A DNA stretch of 64,000 bases from Saccharofermentans sp. Its GTDB lineage: Bacteria; Bacillota; Clostridia; Saccharofermentanales; Saccharofermentanaceae. Position 1 is the stretch's first letter, and every line of letters starts with the position of its first letter. The position numbers and the translations under genes were made by a program. Where the stretch lies: contig JAILNR010000037.1 of NCBI GenBank assembly GCA_024691325.1, positions 1-64,000 of the forward strand, given 5' to 3'. The notes beneath the pieces are model-generated. The model had not been told where the DNA came from, did no database searches, and was given only the letters and a program-made list of their open reading frames with translations. Positions 53,425-61,609 of this stretch are shown piece by piece.

Positions 53425-53925
53425 TCACACAGGCACTTTAAAAGACAAAAGTGCGAACACCTGTATTCCTTCTCCTTTACCGAATCCCGTGAGTCCTTCT
53501 CCCGTCGTTGCCGTAATTCCGATCTGCTTCTCACTTAAGCCGAGAAGATCTGCAACCGATTTCTTGATAGAGGGAATGTGATCTTTAAGCTTGGGACGCA
53601 GGCACTCTATCGTAAGTGACACATGGATTATCGAAGCTTTATCAAGATACTTCAATGCCTCCTCAAGATAGACCTTGGAATCCTTAATGCCCTTCTCAAG
53701 ACAGATGACATCCGCAGCACCGCCTAAGATGTTCACGCCTGTATAACCTGAGATTGCATTCGTTATCGCATGAAGGATAACGTCGCCATCGGAGTTCGCC
53801 TGAAACTGCCTGTTAAAAGGAACAGGATAGCCTCCGAGCATTATTGAATTCGAGGACGCGTCAAATTCCTCTTCAAGGAATCTGTGGCTGTCCTGTCCTA
53901 TAGTTGTCAGATAATCGTATTCCAT
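53425..53925 (-). CDS. ispF: 2-C-methyl-D-erythritol 2,4-cyclodiphosphate synthase (divergent)
   Basis: MEP-pathway cyclase. The 166 residues contain the metal-site GQDSHRF (usual GxDxHxF), SDGDVILHAITNAISG (His ligand), PKLKDHIPSIKKSVADLL and the C-terminal ATTGEGLTGFGKGEGI. Compared with standard IspF it is somewhat divergent, with SLTIECLRPKL in place of NVDVTIIAQAPKL. The ATG at 53925 (5 bases after GAGAGG) is preferred over a GTG two codons upstream. It follows the thioredoxin-like lipoprotein gene, with the stop just 2 bases before the ATG. Confidence 0.9.
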   Translation of the reverse strand: MEYDYLTTIGQDSHRFLEEEFDASSNSIMLGGYPVPFNRQFQANSDGDVILHAITNAISGYTGVNILGGAADVICLEKGIKDSKVYLEEALKYLDKASIIHVSLTIECLRPKLKDHIPSIKKSVADLLGLSEKQIGITATTGEGLTGFGKGEGIQVFALLSFKVPV

Positions 53926-53927
53926 AA

Positions 53928-54473
53928 TCACCTCTCGAGCATACTTAAGTCCGGCACATATCCGTTATCAGACATCCACGCGGACACATCTTCTATACTC
54001 CAATAATCATAATCGTAACCGCTGAAGGTGGATACTCTTACATCGCTGTTGATAAGAATGAACTCAGGGTATCCTCCGACATGATAAGCGGTACTTATCT
54101 CATCAGCATGAACACCGTCGATACCGATGAACAACACCTGCCCGACCAATGTCTGTGCCAGATCCTCAACTCCTGCAGTAAGGCTCTGGGAACCGTGAGC
54201 TGACGAGGAATAAAAGTACAGACACACCGGTATTTCAGACTGTGATGTCAAACCGTTAAAATCAGTAACCGTCCTGTACTGTATACCGCAGACACCTTCA
54301 TCCTCGCCTTCAACCTGCTCCCACACATATGCACTTACGGGAGCTGTGTAGTCAATGTTCCCGAGATACTGCTCGTACCCGGTCTGTGTGGGTTCCGTCT
54401 CCTGTTCGCAACCCGCAAAGAATGTGAAGCAGAAGGTCAAGGCAAGGACAGTTGTTACGGTTTTACGCATCAT
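53928..54473 (-). CDS. Thioredoxin-fold-like lipoprotein without CxxC
   Basis: A 181-residue lipoprotein (MMRKTVTTVLALTFCFTFFA, lipobox FAGC). The mature part has a thioredoxin-like run: strand IPVCLYFYSSSAHGSQSL, helix, strand GQVLFIGIDGVHADEISTAY, a cis-proline-like GGYPEFILIN and a final strand. The position of the redox CxxC holds SSAHG, so it should not be a disulfide reductase. It overlaps mrp by 4 bases (ATGA), so it is co-expressed with an iron-sulfur carrier. The function is unknown. Confidence 0.7.
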   Translation of the reverse strand: MMRKTVTTVLALTFCFTFFAGCEQETEPTQTGYEQYLGNIDYTAPVSAYVWEQVEGEDEGVCGIQYRTVTDFNGLTSQSEIPVCLYFYSSSAHGSQSLTAGVEDLAQTLVGQVLFIGIDGVHADEISTAYHVGGYPEFILINSDVRVSTFSGYDYDYWSIEDVSAWMSDNGYVPDLSMLER

Positions 54474-55315
54474 AGGAGTGCCGTTACCGCCTGTGCCGCT
54501 TTATCAAGCATGCCGTCAGTATTAACACTCTCGGTCTTTCCAGAATCGACGAGTGCGGTCACGGAAGGGTCAAGCGGCATCTTATCGAGCAAAGCTATGC
54601 CGTGCTGCGACAGTGTCTCGAGAAGGACCTTATCGTCACCGAACAACGAGATCTCGTCACCGCAGTGAGGGCACTTAACATAAGCCATGTTCTCAACAAG
54701 ACCTAAGATATTTACATTCATCATCGAAGCCATGTTGCCGGCCTTCGACACAATCATCGATACGAGTTCCTGAGGAGTCGACACAAGAATGATTCCGTCA
54801 AGAGGAACAGACTGGAAAACGGTAAGCGGGATGTCACCTGTGCCGGGAGGCATATCGATAAGAAGGACATCGAGCGTCCCCCAGTTTACCTCGGTCCAGA
54901 ACTGTCTTACGAGACCGGACAAAACGGGACCTCTCCAGATAACAGGTGCTGACTCATCATCAAGAAGCAGGTTAAGACTCACGGCCTTGATGCCGCCTTC
55001 CGTCTGTGCCGGAACGATATAGTTATCATCTTCTGCCGTTAAGATCCCGCTAAGACCGAATGCACGCGGCACTGAGGGACCTGTTATATCCGCATCCATA
55101 ATACCGACCTTAAGACCCTTGGCCGCAAGCTTATGCGCGAGAGTAACCGTCACGAATGACTTTCCTACACCTCCCTTGCCGCTCGCAACTCCGATAACAC
55201 ACTTGATATCGGACTTCGGGTTCATCGGCTCTTTCGCAATGCCGTTCTTCTTCTCGCAGGTATCCTGCGAATGACAACCTTCTGCCTGTGGGCAGCCTTC
55301 ACATGCTGATGACAT
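54470..55315 (-). CDS. mrp: Mrp/NBP35-type iron-sulfur carrier ATPase
   Basis: Binds and delivers Fe-S clusters. The 281 residues have a deviant Walker A GVASGKGGVGKSFVTV, IMDADITGPSVPRAFG, DMPPGTGD and the C-terminal CPHCG (CxxC) cluster motif. The extra N-terminal cysteine segment, with Cys5, Cys8, Cys14 and Cys20, resembles the ferredoxin-like N-terminus of NBP35. The start at 55315 follows GGAGAT within the end of the upstream gene. Confidence 0.93.
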   Translation of the reverse strand: MSSACEGCPQAEGCHSQDTCEKKNGIAKEPMNPKSDIKCVIGVASGKGGVGKSFVTVTLAHKLAAKGLKVGIMDADITGPSVPRAFGLSGILTAEDDNYIVPAQTEGGIKAVSLNLLLDDESAPVIWRGPVLSGLVRQFWTEVNWGTLDVLLIDMPPGTGDIPLTVFQSVPLDGIILVSTPQELVSMIVSKAGNMASMMNVNILGLVENMAYVKCPHCGDEISLFGDDKVLLETLSQHGIALLDKMPLDPSVTALVDSGKTESVNTDGMLDKAAQAVTALL

Positions 55316-55318
55316 ACA

Positions 55319-56311
55319 TCAATCTCCCTTCATCATTTCATCTTCGAAAAGTTCTTCATCCGAATCCGCACCGAGCATTCCCGCCTCAACCATGATGTCG
55401 TTATACTGCTGCTGCAATATCATGATGGACTCGGCATTCTCGTCGCCTCTTCCGAGCCTTAGTCTCGATGCAAGCCTTATCTCCGGAAGCATTAACTTTA
55501 CCTTGTTTATCGCGGCTTTCGAGGTATTTGCTATACCCGCTTTGCCTTCACTCATATATTTCGCGAGGAGTTCACGTTCCATGGCAAGGTTCTTCTTTTG
55601 GAGCTCGTGCTCCTCCCTCCTGTGTGTCGTGAACACTTCACGGAATTCGCTGTAGTCGTTTTGTGTGAGGCTCACGGCAGGAGCTGTCTTTGTCTTGATG
55701 GTATCGACAGTACCGTAGATCTGTGAGCCTATCTTATCTGAATATTTCCTCAAGCCGCCTGATACGCTTGCGAGGAATCTTACCTTCTTGTTGAAGCCGA
55801 TAATGGCGGAAACCGTAACTATGATGTCTATGATCGTAAGAACGGAAAACAAGGTGAGGAATCCCCAGAGCGCATAAAGAGGAATTAAATCCGCAAGCTT
55901 CATGACAGCGGGGTGAAGCATAAACATTCCAAGACTGCATGCTATTCCCCAGTAGATGGCGAATCTGAGACAGATGAAGCCTTTGAGATTGAACTTATAG
56001 TCGGAGTAGTCCCACCATCTTAACCGGAAGATCGCATAAAGAAGAACTCCCGCGATAAGTTCCACCGTCGTACAAACTATTGCAGATCCGAAGAAGAGCA
56101 TCGGGAACGAATCGGCGAACGGTCTGAAGAACCAGATAACGCAGTAAAACCCGATACCGTAAACGGGACATAAGGGTCCGTTAAGAAATCCTCTGTTAAT
56201 GAATTTACCTTCGGTAATTCCGTAGTAGATAACTTCAACCACCCAGCCTATGAAGCCGTAGATGAAGAACATGAACAAAGAGACGTCAAACGGAAAAGGC
56301 AGCACTGTCAT
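55319..56311 (-). CDS. Membrane protein of the putative ABC-transporter type IV (CmpB-like) family
   Basis: A 330-residue protein with about five membrane helices in the first 180 residues and a charged C-terminal half with coiled-coil character (FREVFTTHRREEHELQKKNL). The family signature GKFINRGFLNGPLCPVYGIG and RWWDYSDYKFNLKGFICL are both present. Despite the family name, no transport activity has been shown, to my knowledge. It overlaps the methyltransferase gene by ATGA and precedes mrp by 3 bases. Confidence 0.85.
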   Translation of the reverse strand: MTVLPFPFDVSLFMFFIYGFIGWVVEVIYYGITEGKFINRGFLNGPLCPVYGIGFYCVIWFFRPFADSFPMLFFGSAIVCTTVELIAGVLLYAIFRLRWWDYSDYKFNLKGFICLRFAIYWGIACSLGMFMLHPAVMKLADLIPLYALWGFLTLFSVLTIIDIIVTVSAIIGFNKKVRFLASVSGGLRKYSDKIGSQIYGTVDTIKTKTAPAVSLTQNDYSEFREVFTTHRREEHELQKKNLAMERELLAKYMSEGKAGIANTSKAAINKVKLMLPEIRLASRLRLGRGDENAESIMILQQQYNDIMVEAGMLGADSDEELFEDEMMKGD

Positions 56312-56931
56312 TCCCCTTTAACTGACTTCATGACGTGATAACCGCCTTTGATATCAACGGTCTCACAGTTGCCGAACAACTCGGTAAGTTTCTTCTTCGA
56401 CGAATCGGCACCCTGCTTTCTTTGCAGGACAACGTAGATAGCCGCACCCGGCTTCATATGAGCGTAGGACTGCTCATAGAAAGCAAAGACAGTTTTCTTT
56501 CCTGCTCTTACCGGGGGATTCGTTATTACCGTATCAAACAAAGCATCCTCAGGGATATCGGCAAGCACATCACTTGTCTGCACTTTGAAAGGTTTCTTGC
56601 CGTTTAATTCCCAATTCTGCTTTGTAAGTTCCACTGCGCGTGAATTAACATCAACGCAGGTTATATCAAAGAGTGTGAACACCGACTTCATAACGATGCC
56701 GACGACACCCCAGCCGCAGCCTAAGTCGAGAAGAGTCTCATCTCTTCCGGGACCTCTTCCTTTGATGTCTTCGATCGCGGAATGCAAAAGAAGATCCGTT
56801 CCCTTATCGACCTGAGTCTTGGAGAAAACGGCGGTATCGGTAATGAACTTAAAGTTCTTACCGTCTATTCTGTATTCTATCGTCCTCTTCTGTGAAGGGG
56901 TTACGGGTTCTGATTCAAAATACTGCGGCAT
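56308..56931 (-). CDS. RsmC-like class I SAM methyltransferase
   Basis: A 207-residue protein corresponding to the catalytic half of RsmC-type enzymes (16S rRNA m2G1207), common in Bacillota as a single-domain form. It shows LLDLGCGWGVVGIV (SAM site), ITCVDVNSRAVELTKQN and the base-methylation motif VITNPPVRAGK. N-terminal TPSQKRTIEYRIDG fits the family. It is tightly packed between queT (1-base overlap) and the CmpB-like gene (4-base overlap). Confidence 0.88.
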   Translation of the reverse strand: MPQYFESEPVTPSQKRTIEYRIDGKNFKFITDTAVFSKTQVDKGTDLLLHSAIEDIKGRGPGRDETLLDLGCGWGVVGIVMKSVFTLFDITCVDVNSRAVELTKQNWELNGKKPFKVQTSDVLADIPEDALFDTVITNPPVRAGKKTVFAFYEQSYAHMKPGAAIYVVLQRKQGADSSKKKLTELFGNCETVDIKGGYHVMKSVKGE

Positions 56932-57458
56932 CAGTCTACCTTCTCTATCAAAGATTTAAGCGCGGGTGTGTGCGTAATTATCAGCATCAGCGGGATACCG
57001 ATTATCATCATCACAAAAGCCTCGGATACTGCGACCTCCAGCATGGAAACGATCACCGCGGCACCTGTTATCTCACTGCCGGGATCAAGAAGAAGAAAAG
57101 GCAGATATCCGCCAACGATCAATCCGTTTACCAATACCGGCGGGATGATGCCGAGGAACTTATTCCTCTTACCGATCAGACGGGAAAGGATTCCTGCTAT
57201 CAAAGTCGCTGCTGTTCCGCCTATGATGTCTACAGGACCTAAGTTAGACGGATTAAGAAGATTTGCAAGGAAACATCCGAGGGACACTCCGGGGATATAA
57301 CCGAATGCAAAGATGGGAAGAACGGTCAGGGCTTCAGCGAGTCTGAACTGGATGGGGCCGAATGCATACTGCGCTACCGGTAAAGTCAGGACAACATAAA
57401 GTGCCGCCAGGACTCCCGAGTAAACAACAAGCCTGATCCTCTTCTTGTTATTGTTCAT
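56931..57458 (-). CDS. queT: QueT-type ECF substrate-binding membrane protein
   Basis: The S-component of an energy-coupling-factor transporter for queuosine precursors. The 175 residues form five or six helices, with the family motif FGPIQFRLAEALTVLP and GVSLGCFLANLLNPSNLGPVDIIGGTAATL. The ATPase and T components must be elsewhere. No preQ1 riboswitch is visible: the gene starts 2 bases after the upstream oxidoreductase, with AGGAG inside it, and is part of a long minus-strand run. Confidence 0.85.
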   Translation of the reverse strand: MNNNKKRIRLVVYSGVLAALYVVLTLPVAQYAFGPIQFRLAEALTVLPIFAFGYIPGVSLGCFLANLLNPSNLGPVDIIGGTAATLIAGILSRLIGKRNKFLGIIPPVLVNGLIVGGYLPFLLLDPGSEITGAAVIVSMLEVAVSEAFVMMIIGIPLMLIITHTPALKSLIEKVD

Positions 57459-57460
57459 TA

Positions 57461-58414
57461 TCAGATCATTCTCCTGATGCGGTCGTTGATCGATGCGATC
57501 GCAGCCGTCTTATGCCAGGGCATTTCAGGACACTGGATAAGTCCTTTCCTTACGGCATCCATGCAGGCCTTGATCTCTACAGCGTAGGAATTAAGGCCTT
57601 CCCTTACCGCAGAGTCCACGAGCTCACTTTTATCGTTATAAAGCTCGATCTTCTCATAATCGTTTATGTTTGTGATCTTAATGTATCCGTTCTCGCCTAT
57701 AACAGAACCGTCCCTGTCAGTAACGGATGCAACCGTTACGAATGAGACTGCCATTGCTCCGTCATGAGGGATCTCAAGAACATAACTTAAGTCCTTCTCT
57801 ACGCCGGTTGAATACTTATGTGCAAACGCGGATACGGGATCGAGATTCTCACCGAGAATACTTACCGCAAGGTTTGTGGGATAAACACCAAGATCAAGAT
57901 AAGCTCCTCCGCCCAAAGAAGGATCCGTGATCCTCGGTCTGTCTTCAACATTGTATCCCAGGTTGGACTGAATGTATCTTACGGCACCGATCTTGCCGCT
58001 TTCTATCCAGCTTAACATCTTCTTGTGAAGAGGCATGAATGAAGTCCACATGGCCTCGCATACGAACACACCTCTGTTCTTTGCTTCCGTGAAGATGCTG
58101 TCGGTTTCCTCGCGGCTCATGGCGAAAGGCTTTTCGACAAGGACATTAAGGTGGTTCTTGATGCACATGATGGCATTCTCATAGTGGAATGTGTTTGGTG
58201 TCGCGATGTAAACCAGGTCGATGTCCTTCTGGCGTGTCATCTGCTCGTAAGTGCCGAGTGGCTTTGCCTCGGGGCAGTACTTCTTAACGAACTTTGCCGC
58301 TCTGCTTCTCTCTCTTGAAGCTACCGCAACCACGTTTACATCCTCGAGCATGCTTATGCTCTCGATCATCTTTGCTGCCATGGCGCCGCAGCCGATAATT
58401 CCGATATTAAACAT
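57461..58414 (-). CDS. Gfo/Idh/MocA family oxidoreductase
   Basis: A 317-residue NAD(P)-dependent sugar-type dehydrogenase. N-terminal Rossmann FNIGIIGCGAMAAKMIE, then VYIATPNTFHYENAIMCIKN and the catalytic-site VEKPFA (Lys), a family hallmark. The C-terminal domain begins around MWTSFMPLHKKML. The substrate is probably a sugar or polyol but is not readable. Two adjacent ATGs exist (58417 and 58414); the second has better spacing from AAGGAG. Confidence 0.9.
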   Translation of the reverse strand: MFNIGIIGCGAMAAKMIESISMLEDVNVVAVASRERSRAAKFVKKYCPEAKPLGTYEQMTRQKDIDLVYIATPNTFHYENAIMCIKNHLNVLVEKPFAMSREETDSIFTEAKNRGVFVCEAMWTSFMPLHKKMLSWIESGKIGAVRYIQSNLGYNVEDRPRITDPSLGGGAYLDLGVYPTNLAVSILGENLDPVSAFAHKYSTGVEKDLSYVLEIPHDGAMAVSFVTVASVTDRDGSVIGENGYIKITNINDYEKIELYNDKSELVDSAVREGLNSYAVEIKACMDAVRKGLIQCPEMPWHKTAAIASINDRIRRMI

Positions 58415-58432
58415 CATTCCTCTCCTTTTGCT

Positions 58433-59179
58433 TTAGATTTTTATCTTGTCTAATACAGTCGATATATTCTCGTGGAAAACGAGTCTTGCCATTCTGTCTG
58501 CTGAAGTCGCATCGCGGTTGATGATAATGAGATTCTCGCCGCGGAACAGATATGCAAGTGATGCAGCAGGATTAACAACGAGTGAGGTTCCGCCTATTAT
58601 GAGGCAGTCCGCATTCGCAACGAGTTTCTGTGATTCCTGCCATGCATCGTGGGGAAGGCTCTCTCCGTACAAAGTGACCTCCGGTCTTATGAGACCGCCG
58701 CAGATCTTACACTTTGGGATCTGCTCCTCACACTTGAAGATATAGTCCGAAGGATACTTCTTGTGGCATCTTGCGCAGTAATTGCGAAGAGTCGAGCCGT
58801 GCACCTCCTGAACGTTGACGCTTCCCGCTTTCTGATGAAGTCCGTCTATGTTCTGTGTTATGACGCCGTCTAATTTGCCGGCTTTCTCCATCTTCGCAAG
58901 CTTGATGTGAGCGGCATTAGGCTCGATTCCTTCTCCGTTTAACTTCTGCCTGTAAAACTCGTAGAAAACCTTGGGCTCATCCATGAGGCAGTCGATTGAG
59001 AGAAGATACTCGGGAGTGTAGGCATCGAATCTTACGTCGTGCTGGTTATAAAGACCGTCCTTAGACCTGAAGTCCGGTATTCCGCTCTCGGTGGAAACAC
59101 CTGCTCCTCCGAAGAAGACGATATGCTTCGATTCTTCAATGATCTTGTTAAGCTCTTCGTACTGTGCCGTATAATCCAT
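58433..59179 (-). CDS. cobB: Sirtuin NAD-dependent protein deacylase
   Basis: Removes acyl groups from lysines with NAD. The 248 residues have FFGGAGVSTESGIPDFRS, TQNIDGLHQKAGS, the catalytic His in VHGST, a zinc site with two cysteine pairs (CARC and CKIC) and GTSLVVNPAASL. It lacks the Tyr/Arg pair of desuccinylase sirtuins near TPEYLL, so deacetylation is most likely. AGAGGAA precedes the ATG. Upstream is trpS, 35 bases away. Confidence 0.93.
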   Translation of the reverse strand: MDYTAQYEELNKIIEESKHIVFFGGAGVSTESGIPDFRSKDGLYNQHDVRFDAYTPEYLLSIDCLMDEPKVFYEFYRQKLNGEGIEPNAAHIKLAKMEKAGKLDGVITQNIDGLHQKAGSVNVQEVHGSTLRNYCARCHKKYPSDYIFKCEEQIPKCKICGGLIRPEVTLYGESLPHDAWQESQKLVANADCLIIGGTSLVVNPAASLAYLFRGENLIIINRDATSADRMARLVFHENISTVLDKIKI

Positions 59180-59214
59180 ATTCGAGTTCCTCTCTTGTTT
59201 GGATACGTCAGGAA

Positions 59215-60303
59215 TTAACCGTTGAACTTATCCTGCCACGACTTGATCAGTGCTTCATCCTCAAAGTAGTTGATCTTCATGGCATTCTTAACCTCTGCCA
59301 AAGTCTTTGCCGCCTCAACACGTGCAGCCTCAGTACCCTTCTTGAGAACGTCAACAACATAAGGGATATCCTTCTGGAGTTCTTCTCTTCTTGCTCTTAT
59401 GGGTGCGAGTTCATCCTCGAGAACATTAATGAGGAACTTCTTTACCTTAACGTCACCTAAGCCGCCTCTCTGGTAATGCTCCTTCATCTCGTCGAGGCTC
59501 TTATGCTCGTTCTCGAACATCTCGAAATGCTCCGGCTTGCAGAAAGCATCGAGGTAAGTAAATACCGTATTGCCCTCAAGTGAACCCGGATCTTCAACAC
59601 GAAGGTGATTGGGATCCGTAAACATTCCCATTACCTTCTTCTTGATAACATCAGCGGGATCGGACAGGTAGATGCAGTTGCCTAATGACTTACTCATCTT
59701 GGCCTTGCCGTCAGTACCCGGAAGTCTCGAGCAAACCTCGTTAGAAGGCAGAAGCGCCTCAGGTCTTACGAGAACCTCCTCTTTATATGTCGCATTAAAC
59801 TTGTGAACTATCTCCTGTGCCTGCTCGAGCATCGGAAGCTGGTCCTCGCCGACAGGGACGGTCGTTGCCTTAAATGCCGTGATGTCGGCAGTCTGGCTTA
59901 TGGGATAGCAGAAGAATCCTACGGGGATCGAAGCCTCGAAGTTCCTCATCTGAATCTCTGACTTAACAGTAGGATTTCTCTGAAGTCTTGAGACCGTAAC
60001 CATGTTCATGTAGTAGAATGTAAGTTCCGTAAGTTCGGAAAGCTCTGACTGAATCAGAATGTTGGACTTATCAGGATCGATTCCGCATGATAAGTAGTCC
60101 AAAGCTACCTCGATTATGTTCTCCCTTATCTTCTCGGGATTATCAACATTGTCTGTCAAAGCCTGTGCGTCGGCGATCATGATGAAAATCTTCTCGTACT
60201 CGCCGGAATTCTGAAGCTCCACTCTCCTTCTTAAAGAACCTACATAGTGTCCGATGTGAAGCCTTCCGGTCGGTCTGTCGCCGGTCAGGATGATCTTACC
60301 CAT
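59215..60303 (-). CDS. trpS: Tryptophanyl-tRNA synthetase
   Basis: A class I synthetase for tRNA-Trp. The 362 residues contain [17 protein letters not shown] (HIGH motif) and AKMSKSLGN (KMSKS motif). This is the GDRPTG subgroup, slightly longer than B. subtilis TrpS. The ATG at 60303 is chosen for its GGAGG site 6 bases upstream. A terminator hairpin (60321-60352) separates it from rqcP. No Trp T-box is visible in the ~80-base leader. Confidence 0.95.
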   Translation of the reverse strand: MGKIILTGDRPTGRLHIGHYVGSLRRRVELQNSGEYEKIFIMIADAQALTDNVDNPEKIRENIIEVALDYLSCGIDPDKSNILIQSELSELTELTFYYMNMVTVSRLQRNPTVKSEIQMRNFEASIPVGFFCYPISQTADITAFKATTVPVGEDQLPMLEQAQEIVHKFNATYKEEVLVRPEALLPSNEVCSRLPGTDGKAKMSKSLGNCIYLSDPADVIKKKVMGMFTDPNHLRVEDPGSLEGNTVFTYLDAFCKPEHFEMFENEHKSLDEMKEHYQRGGLGDVKVKKFLINVLEDELAPIRARREELQKDIPYVVDVLKKGTEAARVEAAKTLAEVKNAMKINYFEDEALIKSWQDKFNG

Positions 60304-60320
60304 ATCTTCCTCCAATAAAT

Positions 60321-60352
60321 GAAAAGTCCCTTTATTTTAAATAATAAAGGGG
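60321..60352 (-). terminator. Hairpin between rqcP and trpS
   Basis: CCCTTTATT / AATAAAGGG (60328-60336, 60343-60351), followed on the minus strand by ACTTTTC. It probably terminates the recR-rqcP transcript, with trpS starting 18 bases later. The T-tract is short, so read-through is possible. Confidence 0.6.
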
Positions 60353-60386
60353 TATTTGTAAATAAATATGAACCTTCCGGCAGCCG

Positions 60387-60641
60387 TCAGAGCAATTCGT
60401 AAAGTGAATCCGCGTCTTCCTTCTTGATCACGGGCTTAAGGCTTAAAACCCTGAAGCCTACGGTACCGTTTCCGAACTCGATATAGACCTCGTCGCCTTC
60501 CTTAAGCCTTACCGAGGGCTTTGCCGCCCTGCCGTTAACCGTAACACGGCCTGCCGTGCAGACATCGTTTGCCACCTGACGGCGCTTAATTATCCTCGAG
60601 ACCTTAAGGAACTTGTCGAGTCTCATTCCCTCGTCAGCCAT
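60387..60641 (-). CDS. rqcP: S4-domain ribosome quality-control factor RqcP
   Basis: An 84-residue S4 RNA-binding protein (MRLDKFLKVSRIIKRRQVAN...GRVTVNG) that works with RqcH to add alanine tails on stalled 50S subunits. The length and the full motif match RqcP (YabO). The start overlaps the recR stop by one base. The usual place in Bacillota is near the yab/purR region; here it follows ybaB-recR. Confidence 0.9.
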   Translation of the reverse strand: MADEGMRLDKFLKVSRIIKRRQVANDVCTAGRVTVNGRAAKPSVRLKEGDEVYIEFGNGTVGFRVLSLKPVIKKEDADSLYELL

Positions 60642-61249
60642 CAGGAACCCACCTGCTTTCTGCCCTTGAGGGCACTCGCGAGCGTAAGGTCATCCGCGAA
60701 CTCGATGTCGGATCCCATCGGAAGTCCGGAAGCAAGCCTCGTAACCGTAATGCCCGACGGCGATAAAAGCCGCGAGATATAAAGCGCGGTCGCATTTCCT
60801 TCAGCAGTCTGGTTAGTCGCAACGATAACTTCCTTGACCTCAGTGTGCTCCGTAAGCCTCGCGAAAAGCTCCGTAAGCGTAATATCGTTCATGCTCATGT
60901 TGCCTACGGGGTTATAGACTCCGTGAAGCACATGGTAAAGCCCGTTGTACTCATGCATCCTCTCGAAAGCGGACACATCGCGCGGAGACTCGACAACGCA
61001 CACCACGCTCCTGTCACGTTTGGGATCGGAACAGATCGGGCACGGGTCGCTGTCAGTAAAGTTCTGGCACACACCGCACCTTTTGGTAAGGCGTCTTGCC
61101 TCGGTGATGGCACCTGTAAGTGCATCCGCATCCTCTTTGGACATAGATAAAATATGGAAAGCCAGCCTCTGGGCCGACTTTCCTCCTATGCCGGGAAGAC
61201 TCCCGAGCTTTGATATCAGATTTTGTACAGATGGTGAGTATCTTGCCAT
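60641..61249 (-). CDS. recR: Recombination protein RecR
   Basis: Part of RecFOR loading of RecA at gaps. The 202 residues contain LPGIGGKSAQRLAFHIL (HhH), the zinc finger CGVCQNFTDSDPCPIC, and the Toprim domain (VVESPRDVSAFERM, ATNQTAEGNATALYI). It follows ybaB by one base, the conserved ybaB-recR pair. Confidence 0.97.
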   Translation of the reverse strand: MARYSPSVQNLISKLGSLPGIGGKSAQRLAFHILSMSKEDADALTGAITEARRLTKRCGVCQNFTDSDPCPICSDPKRDRSVVCVVESPRDVSAFERMHEYNGLYHVLHGVYNPVGNMSMNDITLTELFARLTEHTEVKEVIVATNQTAEGNATALYISRLLSPSGITVTRLASGLPMGSDIEFADDLTLASALKGRKQVGS

Positions 61250-61250
61250 A

Positions 61251-61595
61251 TCAGAAAGGCATCTTAACTCCGCCTGTTACCTTATTAAGCATCTCTGCAG
61301 AAGTTGCCTCGAGCTCATCGTTAGCCTGGTTATAAGCAGCTGTGATGAGATCTGCAAGCATCTCGGAATCCTCAGGATCGATAACCTCAGGAGCGATCTC
61401 AAGATTATAGATCTTGTGGTCACCGCCTAATACGAGCTTAACCTTATCTCCGCCTGATGTACCGTTAATGCGCAGAAGCTTGATCTCAGCCTGAACATTC
61501 TCGATCTCTCTTTGCATCTTCTGTGCCTGCGCCATGAGGTTTCCCATATTTCCCATACCGCCGGGGAATCCCATTCCCTTAAAGCCTTTTGCCAT
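61251..61595 (-). CDS. YbaB/EbfC nucleoid-associated protein
   Basis: A 114-residue DNA-binding dimer protein, with a Gly/Met-rich N-terminus (GFKGMGFPGGMGNMGNLM) and the family core QKMQREIENVQAEI...GDHKIYNLEIAPEVIDPEDSEML. It pairs with recR as in most bacteria. dnaX, which often precedes this pair, is absent; an FAD oxidoreductase gene precedes it instead. GGAGGAAA lies 5 bases before the ATG. Confidence 0.94.
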   Translation of the reverse strand: MAKGFKGMGFPGGMGNMGNLMAQAQKMQREIENVQAEIKLLRINGTSGGDKVKLVLGGDHKIYNLEIAPEVIDPEDSEMLADLITAAYNQANDELEATSAEMLNKVTGGVKMPF

Positions 61596-61609
61596 TTTAA
61601 TTTCCTCCG

